From Bin87 sp965220105 (GTDB lineage Bacteria > Chloroflexota > Dehalococcoidia > Lucifugimonadales > UBA3495), in the NCBI GenBank assembly GCA_965220105.1, contig OZ244811.1, forward strand, positions 3,782,001-3,846,000: a DNA stretch of 64,000 nt, written 5' to 3'. Position 1 is the stretch's first letter. Each line of letters begins with the position of its first letter. The position numbers and the translations under genes are program-made. The notes beneath the pieces are model-generated. The model had not been told where the DNA came from, searched no databases, and saw only the letters and a list, made by a program, of their open reading frames with translations. Of this stretch, positions 35,699 through 44,339 are shown piece by piece.

Positions 35699-35847
35699 GA
35701 CCGCCGTTCCTTCTCGGTCCGCAGCTCGTTTTCGATAACCAACCTGATCCATTCGGACATCTTCATCCGCCGATTTCTTGCTGCCTCCTTCACTTCGTCC
35801 ATGAATTCTGCTTCGACCATGACGGTCATTCGCTTGTCACGTGCCAT
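35695..35847 (-). CDS. small ribbon-helix-helix (CopG-like) DNA-binding protein
   Basis: 50 residues. MARDKRMTVMVEAEFMDEVK forms the strand and first helix, and 'RNRRMKMSEWIRLVIENELR' the second helix of a CopG/Arc-type fold. Such proteins often repress plasmid replication genes, and here it precedes the primase-like gene with overlapping codons. AGGAAG precedes ATG 35847. It probably autoregulates the replication operon; no operator could be defined by eye. Confidence 0.75.
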   Translation of the reverse strand: MARDKRMTVMVEAEFMDEVKEAARNRRMKMSEWIRLVIENELRTEKERRS

Positions 35848-35934
35848 ATCGCTTCCTGACTCCGCCCTCTGCTGAGTTGGTGGATAGCAAAACGCCATCG
35901 GGAATGCCCTAGCTTCACTACGATTGCCTAAGTT

Positions 35935-36252
35935 TCAAGACTCTAGCCACCCACGCAAAATGGCGTCGGCATCGGTGTTAATAACCCCGTTCCGCGCCAG
36001 CATATCTAAAGCCTGTAACCGTGCTGACGCGAGGTTGCACCCTATGGGTATTCTAGCCACTGACCATCTCACGGAGCCGTAGGCATCCCATGATTCTCGC
36101 TTGGTACCGTGGTCCGCCGGCTCGTCCCAGATGATGCCGATCAGCACCATTGCTTCGGGCGAATCATCGCGCCAGATGCTGAATCCACCTCGACGCTCGT
36201 AACGGCCTAGGCGTATTGCCGAATCCGATAGTCGATCGTTGATTGTCGGCAT
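35935..36252 (-). CDS. hypothetical protein of the replication module
   Basis: 105 residues, no recognised family. The sequence begins MPTINDRLSDSAIRLGRYER and contains 'GFSIWRDDSPEAMVLIGIIW', compatible with a small alpha/beta protein. It lies between the iterons and the ribbon-helix-helix gene on the same strand. ATG 36252 is preferred to the in-frame upstream starts because it follows a GGAGAAGCGAT stretch. Confidence 0.55.
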   Translation of the reverse strand: MPTINDRLSDSAIRLGRYERRGGFSIWRDDSPEAMVLIGIIWDEPADHGTKRESWDAYGSVRWSVARIPIGCNLASARLQALDMLARNGVINTDADAILRGWLES

Positions 36253-36485
36253 TGGATCGCTTCTCCGTGTGTGAATATCCCCGGTGCATCGTTGCAACAA
36301 CATGGTAAAGGTATTACCTGATTCCTTTGTTTGTCAACGCTACGACCGGTCAAGTCATAAAATCGGCTTGCGACGAGTGGCCACCCGGTTTGTTCAGATT
36401 ATCGGCTTGATCAAAGGGATTTTGGGCTCTCCCGGGGACTTGAACTACGGGTTGGGCGGCGCCCTAAAGGAGCACCCGCTCAACC

Positions 36486-36519
36486 CACTCCCTACTCCCC
36501 GGTAGGGAAGTAGGGAGTG
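36486..36519. repeat. inverted repeat next to the iterons
   Basis: CACTCCCTACT (36486-36496) pairs with AGTAGGGAGTG (36509-36519), and the arm GTAGGGAAGTAGGGA is partly repeated just after. The position beside the iterons is common for plasmid origins, but it could also be a terminator or an operator. Confidence 0.6.
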
Positions 36520-36564
36520 TAGGGAAGTAGGGATACTACAGTAGTAGGTATGATAAATCATAAA

Positions 36565-36670
36565 AACGGGACACCAAAACACGTAAAACGGGACACCAAA
36601 ACACGAAAACGGGACACCAAAACACGTTAAACGGGACTCCAAAGCACGTAAAACGGGACACCAAAACACA
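36565..36670 (+). repeat. five iterons, candidate origin of replication
   Basis: The 19-mer AACGGGACACCAAAACACG is repeated at 36565, 36587, 36608, 36630 and 36652 with a 21-22 bp period, about two helical turns. Copies 1-3 are exact, copy 4 has two changes, and copy 5 has one at its end. The array lies upstream of the minus-strand replication genes. Two more exact copies in reverse orientation are at 38345-38363 and 38871-38889. Confidence 0.88.
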
Positions 36671-37030
36671 GCGTCTATGCTAGTCATTCCCGGTGTCATG
36701 GAATGGCTGGTTGCTGGATGAATTGACGGTCGACACGACGACAATTCAAGTTTTGGAGAGTCCCAGCGCGAACCAAACATGCCCGAAGTCAGGGATTGGC
36801 TGGCCTCTACACATGCCGCACGATATGGTTTATCCCGGAAAAGCTTATTCTCAGCCGGGCAACGAGCCAGCTCCTATGTGTGGATATCGAGAGCGTCAGG
36901 TAACTTGGTATGAACGTCTCTGCCAGTACCTTTCTCCGCCCGCCGGAAGCCGCCGAGAGGCTGGTGGAATTGCAGGGCATGGCTGTATTGCACCGGAGCT
37001 TCGGAGTTTCGGCGATCATCCGTTGAGTGT

Positions 37031-37065
37031 CAGCTAGGGTAGTCACTGGACGACTACCCTAGCTG
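37031..37065. repeat. perfect 14-bp inverted repeat
   Basis: CAGCTAGGGTAGTC (37031-37044) and GACTACCCTAGCTG (37052-37065) enclose a 7-base loop. There is no T-run on either side, so a protein-binding site or cruciform is as likely as a terminator. Confidence 0.85.
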
Positions 37066-37605
37066 CAATCACGGCGAGGGAACTTGGTGTTTTGGCGCCC
37101 CGACTTCGTTGGCTGGCTGTGACATTTGATCTTGGCTTCGATCATTCCTGGGCACTCGAGTCGGCGATTTAAGTGGATGTTTGGCTATCGACTTCGCGTA
37201 AGGGCAGTGAGTTACAGCATATAGTGTCCTGTTTGCAGTCGGGCACGCCATTGAGGGTGCATGGGTAATACGGTTCTTTGGTGTATTGGACCTTCGTTGT
37301 ATCGGTGCTGAAAATCTTGACAATAACTCCTGCGGCCCGTTTCTATCGTCTGGCTGTGCGGTGCAATCCGTGCTTTGAGCGGGAGAATAACCGCCTGTGG
37401 GATGGTGATCGGGCGCGGAACCGATTTTGCCTTTGGCCACCATTGTGGTGGGGGCCAGGTACGTTCTTCCGGTTTACGGAATGATGGTGTAACGGAGTAA
37501 TGGTGCGACGGTATAATGGGCTTGAGGTGATATGGTGCAACAAGTCGCCACGGCCGACAGTCGGGTGTGCCAGTCGTGTTTGAACTAGCAGGTCACTTCA
37601 TCTTT

Positions 37606-37638
37606 GGTCAGGCTAACGACTTTGGTCAGGCTAACGAC
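37606..37638 (+). repeat. tandem GGTCAGGCTAACGAC repeat
   Basis: Two copies (37606-37620, 37624-37638) lie in the leader of the HNH gene. A 14-base match, GGTCAGGCTAACGA, is found again at 52565-52578, 15 kb away. Confidence 0.8.
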
Positions 37639-37689
37639 GATTTGCCAACGCTAAGGTCTCGGGAGTGTGCGCCAAAAGGAGGTATGCAG

Positions 37690-38320
37690 GTGGCGAAGGC
37701 AGCAAGTAGCCTGCGGCCCCACATCGTGCAGGTGATGGCGGAGCGCCAGGGACGTATTCTGACCACCGAAGAGATTTACCAGCTGGTGACCGGCTTGGGG
37801 GTAGATGGTTTCAACCCGAGGCCGCACCACGCGGGGCCACAGCCGTCCGTCTCTCCAGCTGATCAGCAGGGTCAGCCGCGGCCGCGATGTTTATCGCGAG
37901 CCCGACCGGCCGATGGACGTGGCGCTGTTGCAGGAGTACCTGGAACCGGTGGAGGTGTACGAAAAGCGCCCGGCCCGCCGGCGCCGGGTCGGCAATCAGC
38001 GCCAGAACGTGCCGGAGTCGATGCGGATAGCGTTGTACGCGGCGCAGCGGGGCGTTTGCCCGGGTTGTGGTTTCCACCAGCCGCATCATCGCAGGTTTGA
38101 GGTGGACCACATCGTGGCGCTGAGCGACGACGGGGAGCACGAGGTCCGGAATCTGCAGTTGCTGTGCCCATACTGCAATCGCGTTAAGGGTACGGATGGG
38201 AGCCAGGGTTTCCGCATGAAGAACGCGGCCACTGGGGTGATGGTGGATGAACGGGAGGGGATGCTGACCGGCCGGCGGCTGGCGCGGTACTACCTGGAGG
38301 GAGGGAATGCGGCGCCCTGA
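37690..38320 (+). pseudogene. HNH endonuclease with N-terminal winged-helix-like domain, frameshifted
   Basis: GTG 37690 follows AAAGGAGG. The first part reads 'LRPHIVQVMAERQGRILTTE' and 'EIYQLVTGLGVDGF', a winged-helix-like domain. The frame changes near 37810-37860, after which 'LISRVSRGRDVYREPDRPMD' leads into the HNH domain. That domain has CPGCGFHQPHHRRFEVDHIV and CPYCNRVKG, with the zinc cysteines, the DH pair and the final Asn. The C-terminus is TGRRLARYYLEGG. The HNH half is intact and might be expressed on its own. Remnants of close relatives lie at 38750-38821 and 40803-41029. Confidence 0.75.
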
Positions 38321-38440
38321 TTAGGGGGATGTGGGGATAAGGTGCGTGTTTTGGTGTCCCGTTTCGGTGGTTCAGCCTACTGAAAAGCGTAAGGCCCCTA
38401 CTGAGCCACCTTCAGGCAGAGGGCAAGGCTATCCGTAAGC
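38270..38440 (+). repeat. duplicated segment, copy 1 (HNH tail + inverted iteron)
   Basis: The end of the HNH gene, an exact inverted iteron (38345-38363) and a following CTACTGAAAAGCGTA stretch reappear at 38750-38990 with scattered differences. The 19-base iteron core is identical in both. Confidence 0.75.
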
Positions 38441-38749
38441 TGCGCCAACCGGCCCACACCGGTAGCCCTTAGCCATAGGAGGTTGGTCGGGCCGGCGATT
38501 GCGCCGGCAGGGAGGTGAAGCACGGCAGAAGGGCGGCAATTGATCGGAAATGCAGCCGCGCGCGGCGATGACCTCAGCGGCGGCCTGGGACTGGAATGCC
38601 GGTTGTAGAGGAGGGAGGCATTGGGCGAGGCGGCAAGACCAAGACCCGGTGCAAAGTATGACGCTACCCCGTGCAAAACTCCTTGATTTGATACTCAAAA
38701 CAGTCTCCGCCTCCTCCTGCAAGGGGGTGGGTGGTTCCGCCGACGTGAC

Positions 38750-38990
38750 GAGCAGGAGCTGGTGTTCACCGGCCGGCGGCTGGCGCAGTACCACCTGGAG
38801 GGTGGGGATGCGGTGCCCTGATGGCGGAGGCTCGATCGCGTCAATGGAACGGGGACGTGAGGACAAGGCGCGTGTTTTGGTGTCCCGTTTCGGTGGTTCC
38901 GCCTACTGAAAAGCGTACGGTCCCTATTGCGCCACCGTTGGACAGAGGGCAAGGCCATCCGCAAGCTGCTCCAGCTGGCCAGTTCCGCCA
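38750..38990 (+). repeat. duplicated segment, copy 2 (HNH remnant + inverted iteron)
   Basis: 38750-38821 encodes VFTGRRLAQYHLEGGDAVP and a stop, a remnant of the HNH C-terminus. The inverted iteron is at 38871-38889, followed by the same CTACTGAAAAGCGTA and ACAGAGGGCAAGGCC sequence as copy 1. The rest of 38322-39108 has no convincing gene. Confidence 0.7.
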
Positions 38991-39108
38991 GGTAGATTGC
39001 CTGGGACGACCGGCGGTTTGCGGATGGCGTCGCGAAGGTTTCTGGGACAAATGCCGGCAGAACGCCCACCGTCGTTATGTGTTACCCCCTGCTGCGCTGG
39101 CTTGGAGT

Positions 39109-40473
39109 GGTAGCGTCCCGTCAATAGGTGTAAAAGCGCGTCATCCTCGTTGATGTTGATCAGGCCGCTGCGTCCAGCATATTGGGCTCCGGCAGTGCCT
39201 CGTTGCCGGCGGCGTTGGGGATGGTGAGGTAGCGGCGGGCTTCGGCCCACTCGTCGTGTTGCTCGGCCAGCACCGCGCCCACCAGGCGCCGCGCCGACAG
39301 CCGGTTGGGGAAGATGCCCACCACGTCAGTCCGGCGCCTTATCTCCCGGTTCAGCCGTTCCTGCGGGTTGTTGGACCAGAGCTTCTGCCAGTGGGCCACT
39401 GGGAAGGCCGTGAAGGCCAGGATGTCCGGCGCAGCGTCCGCCAGCAGTTCGGCCACCTGGGGAAAGGGCTCCCGGAGTTGTTCCACTACTCGGTCTAGTT
39501 GGCCGTGGACCTCGGCGGGAGACAGTTGCTGGTAGATGGTGCGCACCATGGTGGCCACGCCAGGTTGGGCACGCTTGGGCACTCGGGTGAGCAGGTTGGC
39601 CATGAAGTGGGTGCGGCAGCGCTGCCAGCTGGCTCCAGCAAACACCGCGGCGATGGCGTTCTTCAGCCCCTGGTGGGCATCGGAGGTAACCAGCTCCACC
39701 CCGCTGAGGCCACGAGCGGTCAGCGACCGCAGGAAGGCCAGCCAGAAGGCGCCGTCCTCGCTGGCGCCCACGTCCATACCCAGGACCTCCCGCTGCCCGT
39801 CGGCATTGACCCCCGTCGCCACCACCACGCAGACGTTGACGATGCGGCCGCCCTCACGGACCTTCTGGGTCAGGCCGTCCAGCCAGACGTAGGGGTAGGG
39901 GCCGCCGTCCAGGGGCCGACCCAAGAAACTCTCCACCACTTCGTCCAGTTGCTCGCAGATGCGCGACACCTGGCTGCTGGAGATGCCGTCGCAACCCAGG
40001 GCCTTGATCAGGTCATCCACCCTTCGGGTGGACACTCCCTCCACGTAGGCTTGCTGGATGACGGCCAGCAGAGCCTTCTCGCTGCGCCGCCGCGGTTCCA
40101 GCAGGCTGGGGAAGTAGCTGCCCTCCCGCAGCTTGGGAATGTGCAACGCCATGGTGCCGACCCGGGTGTCCCAGGTGCGGTTGCGGTAGCCGTTGCGGTA
40201 GGTGACCCGCTCCGGGCTGCGTTCGCCGTGCTGAGCGCCGATCTGGGCGGAAACCTCGGCGTCCATGATGCCGTCCACCAGGACCCGCAGTGCTTCCCGC
40301 AGAAAGTCCACGTCTCCGTCCATACCACGCTTGCGTAATAATTCCAAAAGATCCATGCTGTGTTTGACCACCGTCGTTCTCCTTGGTTGGGTTGTTGTGA
40401 TTCCACAAGGATGACGCGGTGGTCAGCGTTTTGCCAACCGCCTAACTCTTACACCACCTCCCGGTACTCTACT
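39109..40473 (-). mobile_element. IS256-family insertion sequence, copy 2 (complete)
   Basis: 1365 bp with the same ends as copy 1 (18412-19776), here in the opposite orientation. The 8-bp direct repeat CTTGGAGT flanks it at 39101-39108 and 40474-40481, proving a simple transposition event. Confidence 0.95.
39160..40371 (-). CDS. IS256-family transposase, second copy
   Basis: 403 residues, the same predicted protein as the copy at 18514-19725 with the complete catalytic DDE set (LDGLTQ, VTSDAHQGL, NPQERLNRE). Bases differ near 40021-40024, where CGA/CGT codons for arginine alternate. The gene is intact and, with the near-identity of the two copies, probably belongs to a currently or recently active element. 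The start is GTG 40371 after AAGGAG. Confidence 0.95.
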   Translation of the reverse strand: MVKHSMDLLELLRKRGMDGDVDFLREALRVLVDGIMDAEVSAQIGAQHGERSPERVTYRNGYRNRTWDTRVGTMALHIPKLREGSYFPSLLEPRRRSEKALLAVIQQAYVEGVSTRRVDDLIKALGCDGISSSQVSRICEQLDEVVESFLGRPLDGGPYPYVWLDGLTQKVREGGRIVNVCVVVATGVNADGQREVLGMDVGASEDGAFWLAFLRSLTARGLSGVELVTSDAHQGLKNAIAAVFAGASWQRCRTHFMANLLTRVPKRAQPGVATMVRTIYQQLSPAEVHGQLDRVVEQLREPFPQVAELLADAAPDILAFTAFPVAHWQKLWSNNPQERLNREIRRRTDVVGIFPNRLSARRLVGAVLAEQHDEWAEARRYLTIPNAAGNEALPEPNMLDAAA

Positions 40474-40794
40474 CTTGGAGTGTGCAGCCCCGGCGTGTCC
40501 CGAGCCGATCGTCTCAGATCGCGTCGCCGGAGCGGTACGGGTCTCGTAGTCGCGGAGACCCTCGTTCCAGACGCGGCGGACCACCTGGCCGGGAAGGTCG
40601 CGGACCTCGCGCTGCAGCGGAAAGCCCACGTCGGGAGTGGCGGAGAAGCTGAGTTTCAGCAGCTGGGTGTCGTCGGTGGTGATCTCCACGGGGAGGTTCA
40701 CGTCGATTCTCAGCTCCTCGATCATATTGACCAGCCGTTGCAGGGCGTCGCCCAAGGCCCACTCGGTGACGATGGGTTTCCGTCGTTCCACCAT
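40474..40794 (-). pseudogene. small conserved protein, truncated by IS256
   Basis: MVERRKPIVTEWALGDALQR and the segment 'GFPLQREVRDLPGQVVRRVW' are closely similar to the complete 86-residue protein at 42480-42740, including the ending NEGLRDYE. In this copy the sequence then diverges and runs into IS256 copy 2, so the natural stop is lost. Function unknown. Both copies lie near broken HNH and PD-(D/E)XK-like genes. Confidence 0.65.
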
Positions 40795-40802
40795 CGGCTT
40801 CT

Positions 40803-41029
40803 TGGCGCCGAGCGACGACGGCAAGGACGAGGTCCCCAACTTGCAGCTGCTCTGCCCCTACTGCAATCGGGCGAAGGCAACCAGGGGGAGCCACGGTTTC
40901 AGGATGAAGATGGCGGAGCTGCGGGTGCACAACGTGGCCGAGGGGATGATGGTGGCCGAGGGGTTGGCGGTGCTCACCGGCCGGCGGCTGGCCCAGTACC
41001 ACCGGGCAGGGAACGGGCGGTCGGTCTAA
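40803..41029 (+). pseudogene. HNH endonuclease C-terminal remnant
   Basis: It reads SDDGKDEVPNLQLLCPYCNR followed by 'AKATRGSHGFRMKMAE' and 'TGRRLAQYHRAGNG', matching the C-terminal half of the HNH gene at 37690-38320. The zinc-binding first half (CxxC, DH) is missing, so it cannot be active. It is head-to-head with the small conserved gene and starts almost at that gene's ATG. Confidence 0.7.
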
Positions 41030-41052
41030 CGGGCATTGCGCCCACGGCGGCG

Positions 41053-42231
41053 TCAGCGGTCATCGGCGAGCCTGGCCTGCAGCTTGGGATTGAGCGTACT
41101 GACCAGCCGGTCAAGGCGGTCGCGCATCCAGGAGACTGCGTCACGGAAATCGCTGCTCTCCTCGTTATGCGACAGAAAAGCCAGGCCGCCCGGTCGCTTG
41201 AAGCCGATCCTGGGCCGCCCGGCCGCGTTGGTCCAGTGCTGGAGGTCGTCGCCCATCTCCGCCCGCAGTTCCTCGAAGGACACCGCGAGCTCGTCGAAGA
41301 TACGGACATCGCGTGCCTGGTCCTTCCGCGCGGTGAGGTAACAGCCGAGGTCGGAGGCCCTGCGATGGATATATCCTCCGAAGCAGAGGCCCCAACCGGC
41401 AAAGCCGGAATGTCGTACGGTCACGTACAGCGTTGAGTCCTTGACCGGCGGGGGGAGCTCCGCGGTCACGTCCGCGAAATCGTAGCCCCGAAGCACTGCG
41501 GTCCAGAAGCGGAGGTTCTCCTCGTCCTGGGCCGAAAGAGTTTCCAGCTGGGTGTCGGCATCATCAATGACGGCGACCCGTTCAACGCTACCGTCAACGA
41601 CGAAACGCTGGACGATTTCCGTCTGGGCCAGGACCCGGGGTTGGACGATGAGGCGATTGTCGCCGTCGCGGTAGAGCGCGGCCTCCACCAGCGCCAGGTT
41701 GAAGTGCAACCCGCCGTAGCGCTGGACGAAGTCGACGATGTTGGCGGCGCCCTCCTGGATGCCGTCGCCGATGATGAGCAGCAGAAACTCACCGCGCTTG
41801 AGGTGTCGCGTAACACCGTCGACGAATTCCGCCTCGTCCAGATCGGGGTGATGCTCCCGGACCAGTTCGTAGAGCGCATTGCCCTTCCGGCCCGTGGCCA
41901 GGGACACCCTGCGCTGCAGGTCCTCGTAGCCCCACGAAGCGAGGTCCTTGGCGTAGTCGAGGATCTGTCCGATAACTTCGCGCCGCGCCTGGGGATTGCG
42001 CCACAGCTTGAACTCGGCGAGTGTCAACCGACCCAAATGATTGACGTACAGCGCATCCAGAAAGCCGGCGGGCGTGGGCAACTCGCGGCACACCGGGACG
42101 GCTTCGCCGTAAGTGGCGTCGATGGCGGAAATGGGAAGTGCCCGTGGGAAACGGAACAGCAGGTCCTGGAGGGTGTCCTCGCTGACTCCGCCCTGGGAGA
42201 CGCCCGCGTACAGCGGAACGCGCTCCAGCAC
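41053..42231 (-). CDS. PD-(D/E)XK nuclease-like protein
   Basis: 392 residues. The stretch 'DALYVNHLGRLTLAEFKLWR' followed by 'NPQARREVIGQILDYAKDLA' has the D-x(n)-ExK arrangement and the downstream Q-x-x-x-Y of restriction-like nucleases. Further on, an alpha/beta region with 'FLLLIIGDGIQEGAANIVDF' follows. It is a conserved uncharacterised family as far as I know. The start is uncertain. GTG 42231 is the first available start after a stop, but the upstream bases read 'YSNLIRFDTGIGIVEEVLER' in the same frame, suggesting the true N-terminus is longer and was lost by a frameshift near 42290. Confidence 0.65.
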   Translation of the reverse strand: MLERVPLYAGVSQGGVSEDTLQDLLFRFPRALPISAIDATYGEAVPVCRELPTPAGFLDALYVNHLGRLTLAEFKLWRNPQARREVIGQILDYAKDLASWGYEDLQRRVSLATGRKGNALYELVREHHPDLDEAEFVDGVTRHLKRGEFLLLIIGDGIQEGAANIVDFVQRYGGLHFNLALVEAALYRDGDNRLIVQPRVLAQTEIVQRFVVDGSVERVAVIDDADTQLETLSAQDEENLRFWTAVLRGYDFADVTAELPPPVKDSTLYVTVRHSGFAGWGLCFGGYIHRRASDLGCYLTARKDQARDVRIFDELAVSFEELRAEMGDDLQHWTNAAGRPRIGFKRPGGLAFLSHNEESSDFRDAVSWMRDRLDRLVSTLNPKLQARLADDR

Positions 42232-42479
42232 TTCCTCGACGATGCCAATGCCGGTATCGAACCGGATCAGATTGCTGTATATGCTTGGGCCATCGGTTCA
42301 CCTCGTCCGGCACCCCCTGTAATCGGGTGATCCGAAAACGGGGGCCCGTGCGGTTGTACGGAGTGTCTGGACCGGACTGGGCCGATCCCAGCAAGGGCAG
42401 CGTTATCGACCGGCGCGGGCTGTGTATCATATGCCGGGGACGCCATGGAGTGCTATGCGCCGGGCGCGTCGTCGTGGCG

Positions 42480-42740
42480 CTACAGAACCTCGTAGTCGCG
42501 CAGGCCCTCGTTCCAGACACGGCGCACGATCTCGGCGGGAATATCCCGCACCTCCCGCTGCAGCGGAAAGCCCATGTCGGGAGCGCCGGAGAAGGTCAGC
42601 TTCACCAGGTCGGTCTCATCGGTGGTGAACTCCACGCGCAGGCCCACGTCGGCCCGCAGCTCCTCGATCAGGTTGACCAGCTTGTCCAGGGCGTCGGCCA
42701 GGGCCAGCTCGGTTACGATGGGTTTCCGTCGCTCCGGCAT
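42480..42740 (-). CDS. small conserved protein of unknown function
   Basis: 86 residues (MPERRKPIVTELALADALDK ... NEGLRDYEVL). Its sequence is closely matched by the truncated copy at 40474-40794. A GGGAGGATCTG stretch precedes ATG 42740. Predicted strands around 'VEFTTDETDLVKLTFSGAPD' suggest a small alpha/beta protein. No motif gives a function. Presence of two copies within 2 kb suggests a mobile or lineage-specific family. Confidence 0.65.
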   Translation of the reverse strand: MPERRKPIVTELALADALDKLVNLIEELRADVGLRVEFTTDETDLVKLTFSGAPDMGFPLQREVRDIPAEIVRRVWNEGLRDYEVL

Positions 42741-43561
42741 CAGATCCTCCCCGGCGGAAGGCCTGTGGTGAAGTCGCCCGTCCTGAGCATGTGCGACAAC
42801 CGGCCCGCCGGGGCAATTGTCGCACGGCGGGACGCCCGTTCCAACGTCGGGGATGACACCGCGGTCGTCGCCGAAGCAGTCGCTCAGGCGGGCGGCAGCG
42901 GGACGGGCTGACCGGGCCGGAGTCCGGAGCGCCCGGCGGCGGGACACGGTCGTCAACCTGTTGGTAATGCGTGATGAAGTGCCCCACGTCGAGCTGATTG
43001 GGGAGCGCTACGCGGAGCCATGACGGTCGAAGAGGCTGGCGATATTCACCGCGCGCGTTTGGGAATTCCTGGCGAAGTCAGGATGCTCACTGGGGGTCCC
43101 TGGTGGTGCCACGCTGTCGGGCGCTACGGGGCAATGGGGCGCCTGCGAGTCTTGCAGCAGGTCCTGGGCCGCGCCTATGCCGGCGGCACGCCAGGCTTCC
43201 GGCAACATCAGGCGTTCCCGTTCCCGTTGGGGCAACGATGCGCCCGCGTCTCAGTAGTCGAGATGGGCCCGTTACGATGCCGGAGCGCCACGACCGCGAT
43301 GTTGGTGTTGACCAAGCCGGGGACGTATTCCGCCTGGCAGAAATTGTGGTTGGAGCACTGATCGTGGTCGGAGCGCTGAATGACGCTACCCCGTGCAGAT
43401 TGGGCTGATTGTTTACTCAGAATCACCCTTGACGCCGAGCACACCCCCAAGCTCCGGGAGGGCAGTTGCGGTGTCGGATCAAGAGGAAGTTGACGTCAGT
43501 GGGAAGGATTGGTGAGAATATCATCAGATTTGGGAAGGAAGACGGAGCGCGGAGTAAGCCA
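42741..43561. other. 820 bases without a supported gene
   Basis: The reading frames overlap and do not resemble known proteins. It contains an inverted repeat (GTGCGACAA 42791-42799, TTGTCGCAC 42827-42835). It also has a copy of the short motif TGACGCTACCCCGTGCA (43380-43396), which also occurs at 38659, with a relative at 44060. A short IS256-like fragment (CCCAAGCTCCGGGAGGGCAG, 43447-43466) lies just after. Confidence 0.5.
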
Positions 43562-43993
43562 ATGACCACTGCGGGCATTCCGGAACTGCGGAAAGCGCAC
43601 ACCCGGACCCGGGCGCAATTGGCCAGGGCGGCCGTACGGTACGGCAAACGGGCACTGGCGCGTCGTGGGTCCGGCGAGGACGGTCCGCCTTCGGACCAGG
43701 AGGTAGCGCGGCTGCGGGAGCTGTTGGCTGCCGCCGAGGCGATGACGGCGGCGGCTCGGGAACACCGGGCCACCGCCAACTGGCAACCCCAGCAACAGCC
43801 CTGGGCCGGTGTCGCCGGAGCCAACCCCGATCCACTGTCGGGGTTGTGGTGGGCGGCGTTCCGGCTGGACACGGCCCAGGCCGCTGGGGATCCGGCGGCG
43901 ACCATTGAGGCTGGGAAGGCATTGCAGGAGGCGGCGATCGCCTCCTGCGAACGTGGACCGTACCGGCGGCGTCCGGGTCGGCAAGGCGGCTGA
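43562..43993 (+). CDS. hypothetical protein
   Basis: 143 residues, alanine- and arginine-rich, mostly helical (MTTAGIPELRKAHTRTRAQL, 'VARLRELLAAAEAMTAAARE'), with 'GLWWAAFRLDTAQAAGDPAA' near the end. No domain is recognised. ATG 43562 follows GGAGTAAGCCA weakly. The third-position GC is high, consistent with coding. Confidence 0.5.
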   Translation: MTTAGIPELRKAHTRTRAQLARAAVRYGKRALARRGSGEDGPPSDQEVARLRELLAAAEAMTAAAREHRATANWQPQQQPWAGVAGANPDPLSGLWWAAFRLDTAQAAGDPAATIEAGKALQEAAIASCERGPYRRRPGRQGG

Positions 43994-44339
43994 CGATGCC
44001 GGCAACCCGGCCTTGGATTCCGGCTGATTGCCGGGTCGGCGACGAACCGGTTAGGTGTAATGACGCTACCGGGTAGATTGAGGGTGCATCCATACTCAGC
44101 GACGCTCTGCGCCAGGGATAACCGAGGGCGTCGAGTCGGCAGTTGAGGACTGGGAAAATGTCTACCGAGGACAGTGCGGCGAGATGCGGCGTGCGGCGTC
44201 GCTAGCGCCACGCTGGCCGGTTGCCATTCGTCCATGTCAGGCCCGTCACCGATCCCCTCCGCTCTCACCAGTAGTCATGGGTCGATCCGACCGGTTAAGG
44301 GCGACTCAGGGCGCGGTTGGCGCAGAGCCTGGTCGCGGT
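43994..44339. other. intergenic stretch, nothing supported
   Basis: Contains one degenerate copy of the TGACGCTACC motif (44060) and no gene with a start, length and composition that would support it. Confidence 0.5.

Larger units (their letters stand above)
36671..37689. other. about 1 kb without a convincing gene
   Basis: There are only short, overlapping frames with no family resemblance. It contains a perfect 14-bp palindrome (37031-37065) and two copies of GGTCAGGCTAACGAC just before the HNH gene. It lies between the iterons and the HNH gene and could hold origin or control sequence. Confidence 0.5.

Noticed and set aside
36565..36670. CRISPR-like repeat array
   Set aside because: The repeats are nearly contiguous with only 2-3 bases between them, there are no unique spacers, and no cas genes are nearby. 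Iterons explain it better.
42281..42330. Alternative start MAQAYTAI for the PD-(D/E)XK-like gene
   Set aside because: That ATG is in another frame and hits a stop after eight codons. It could indicate a frameshift but not a start.
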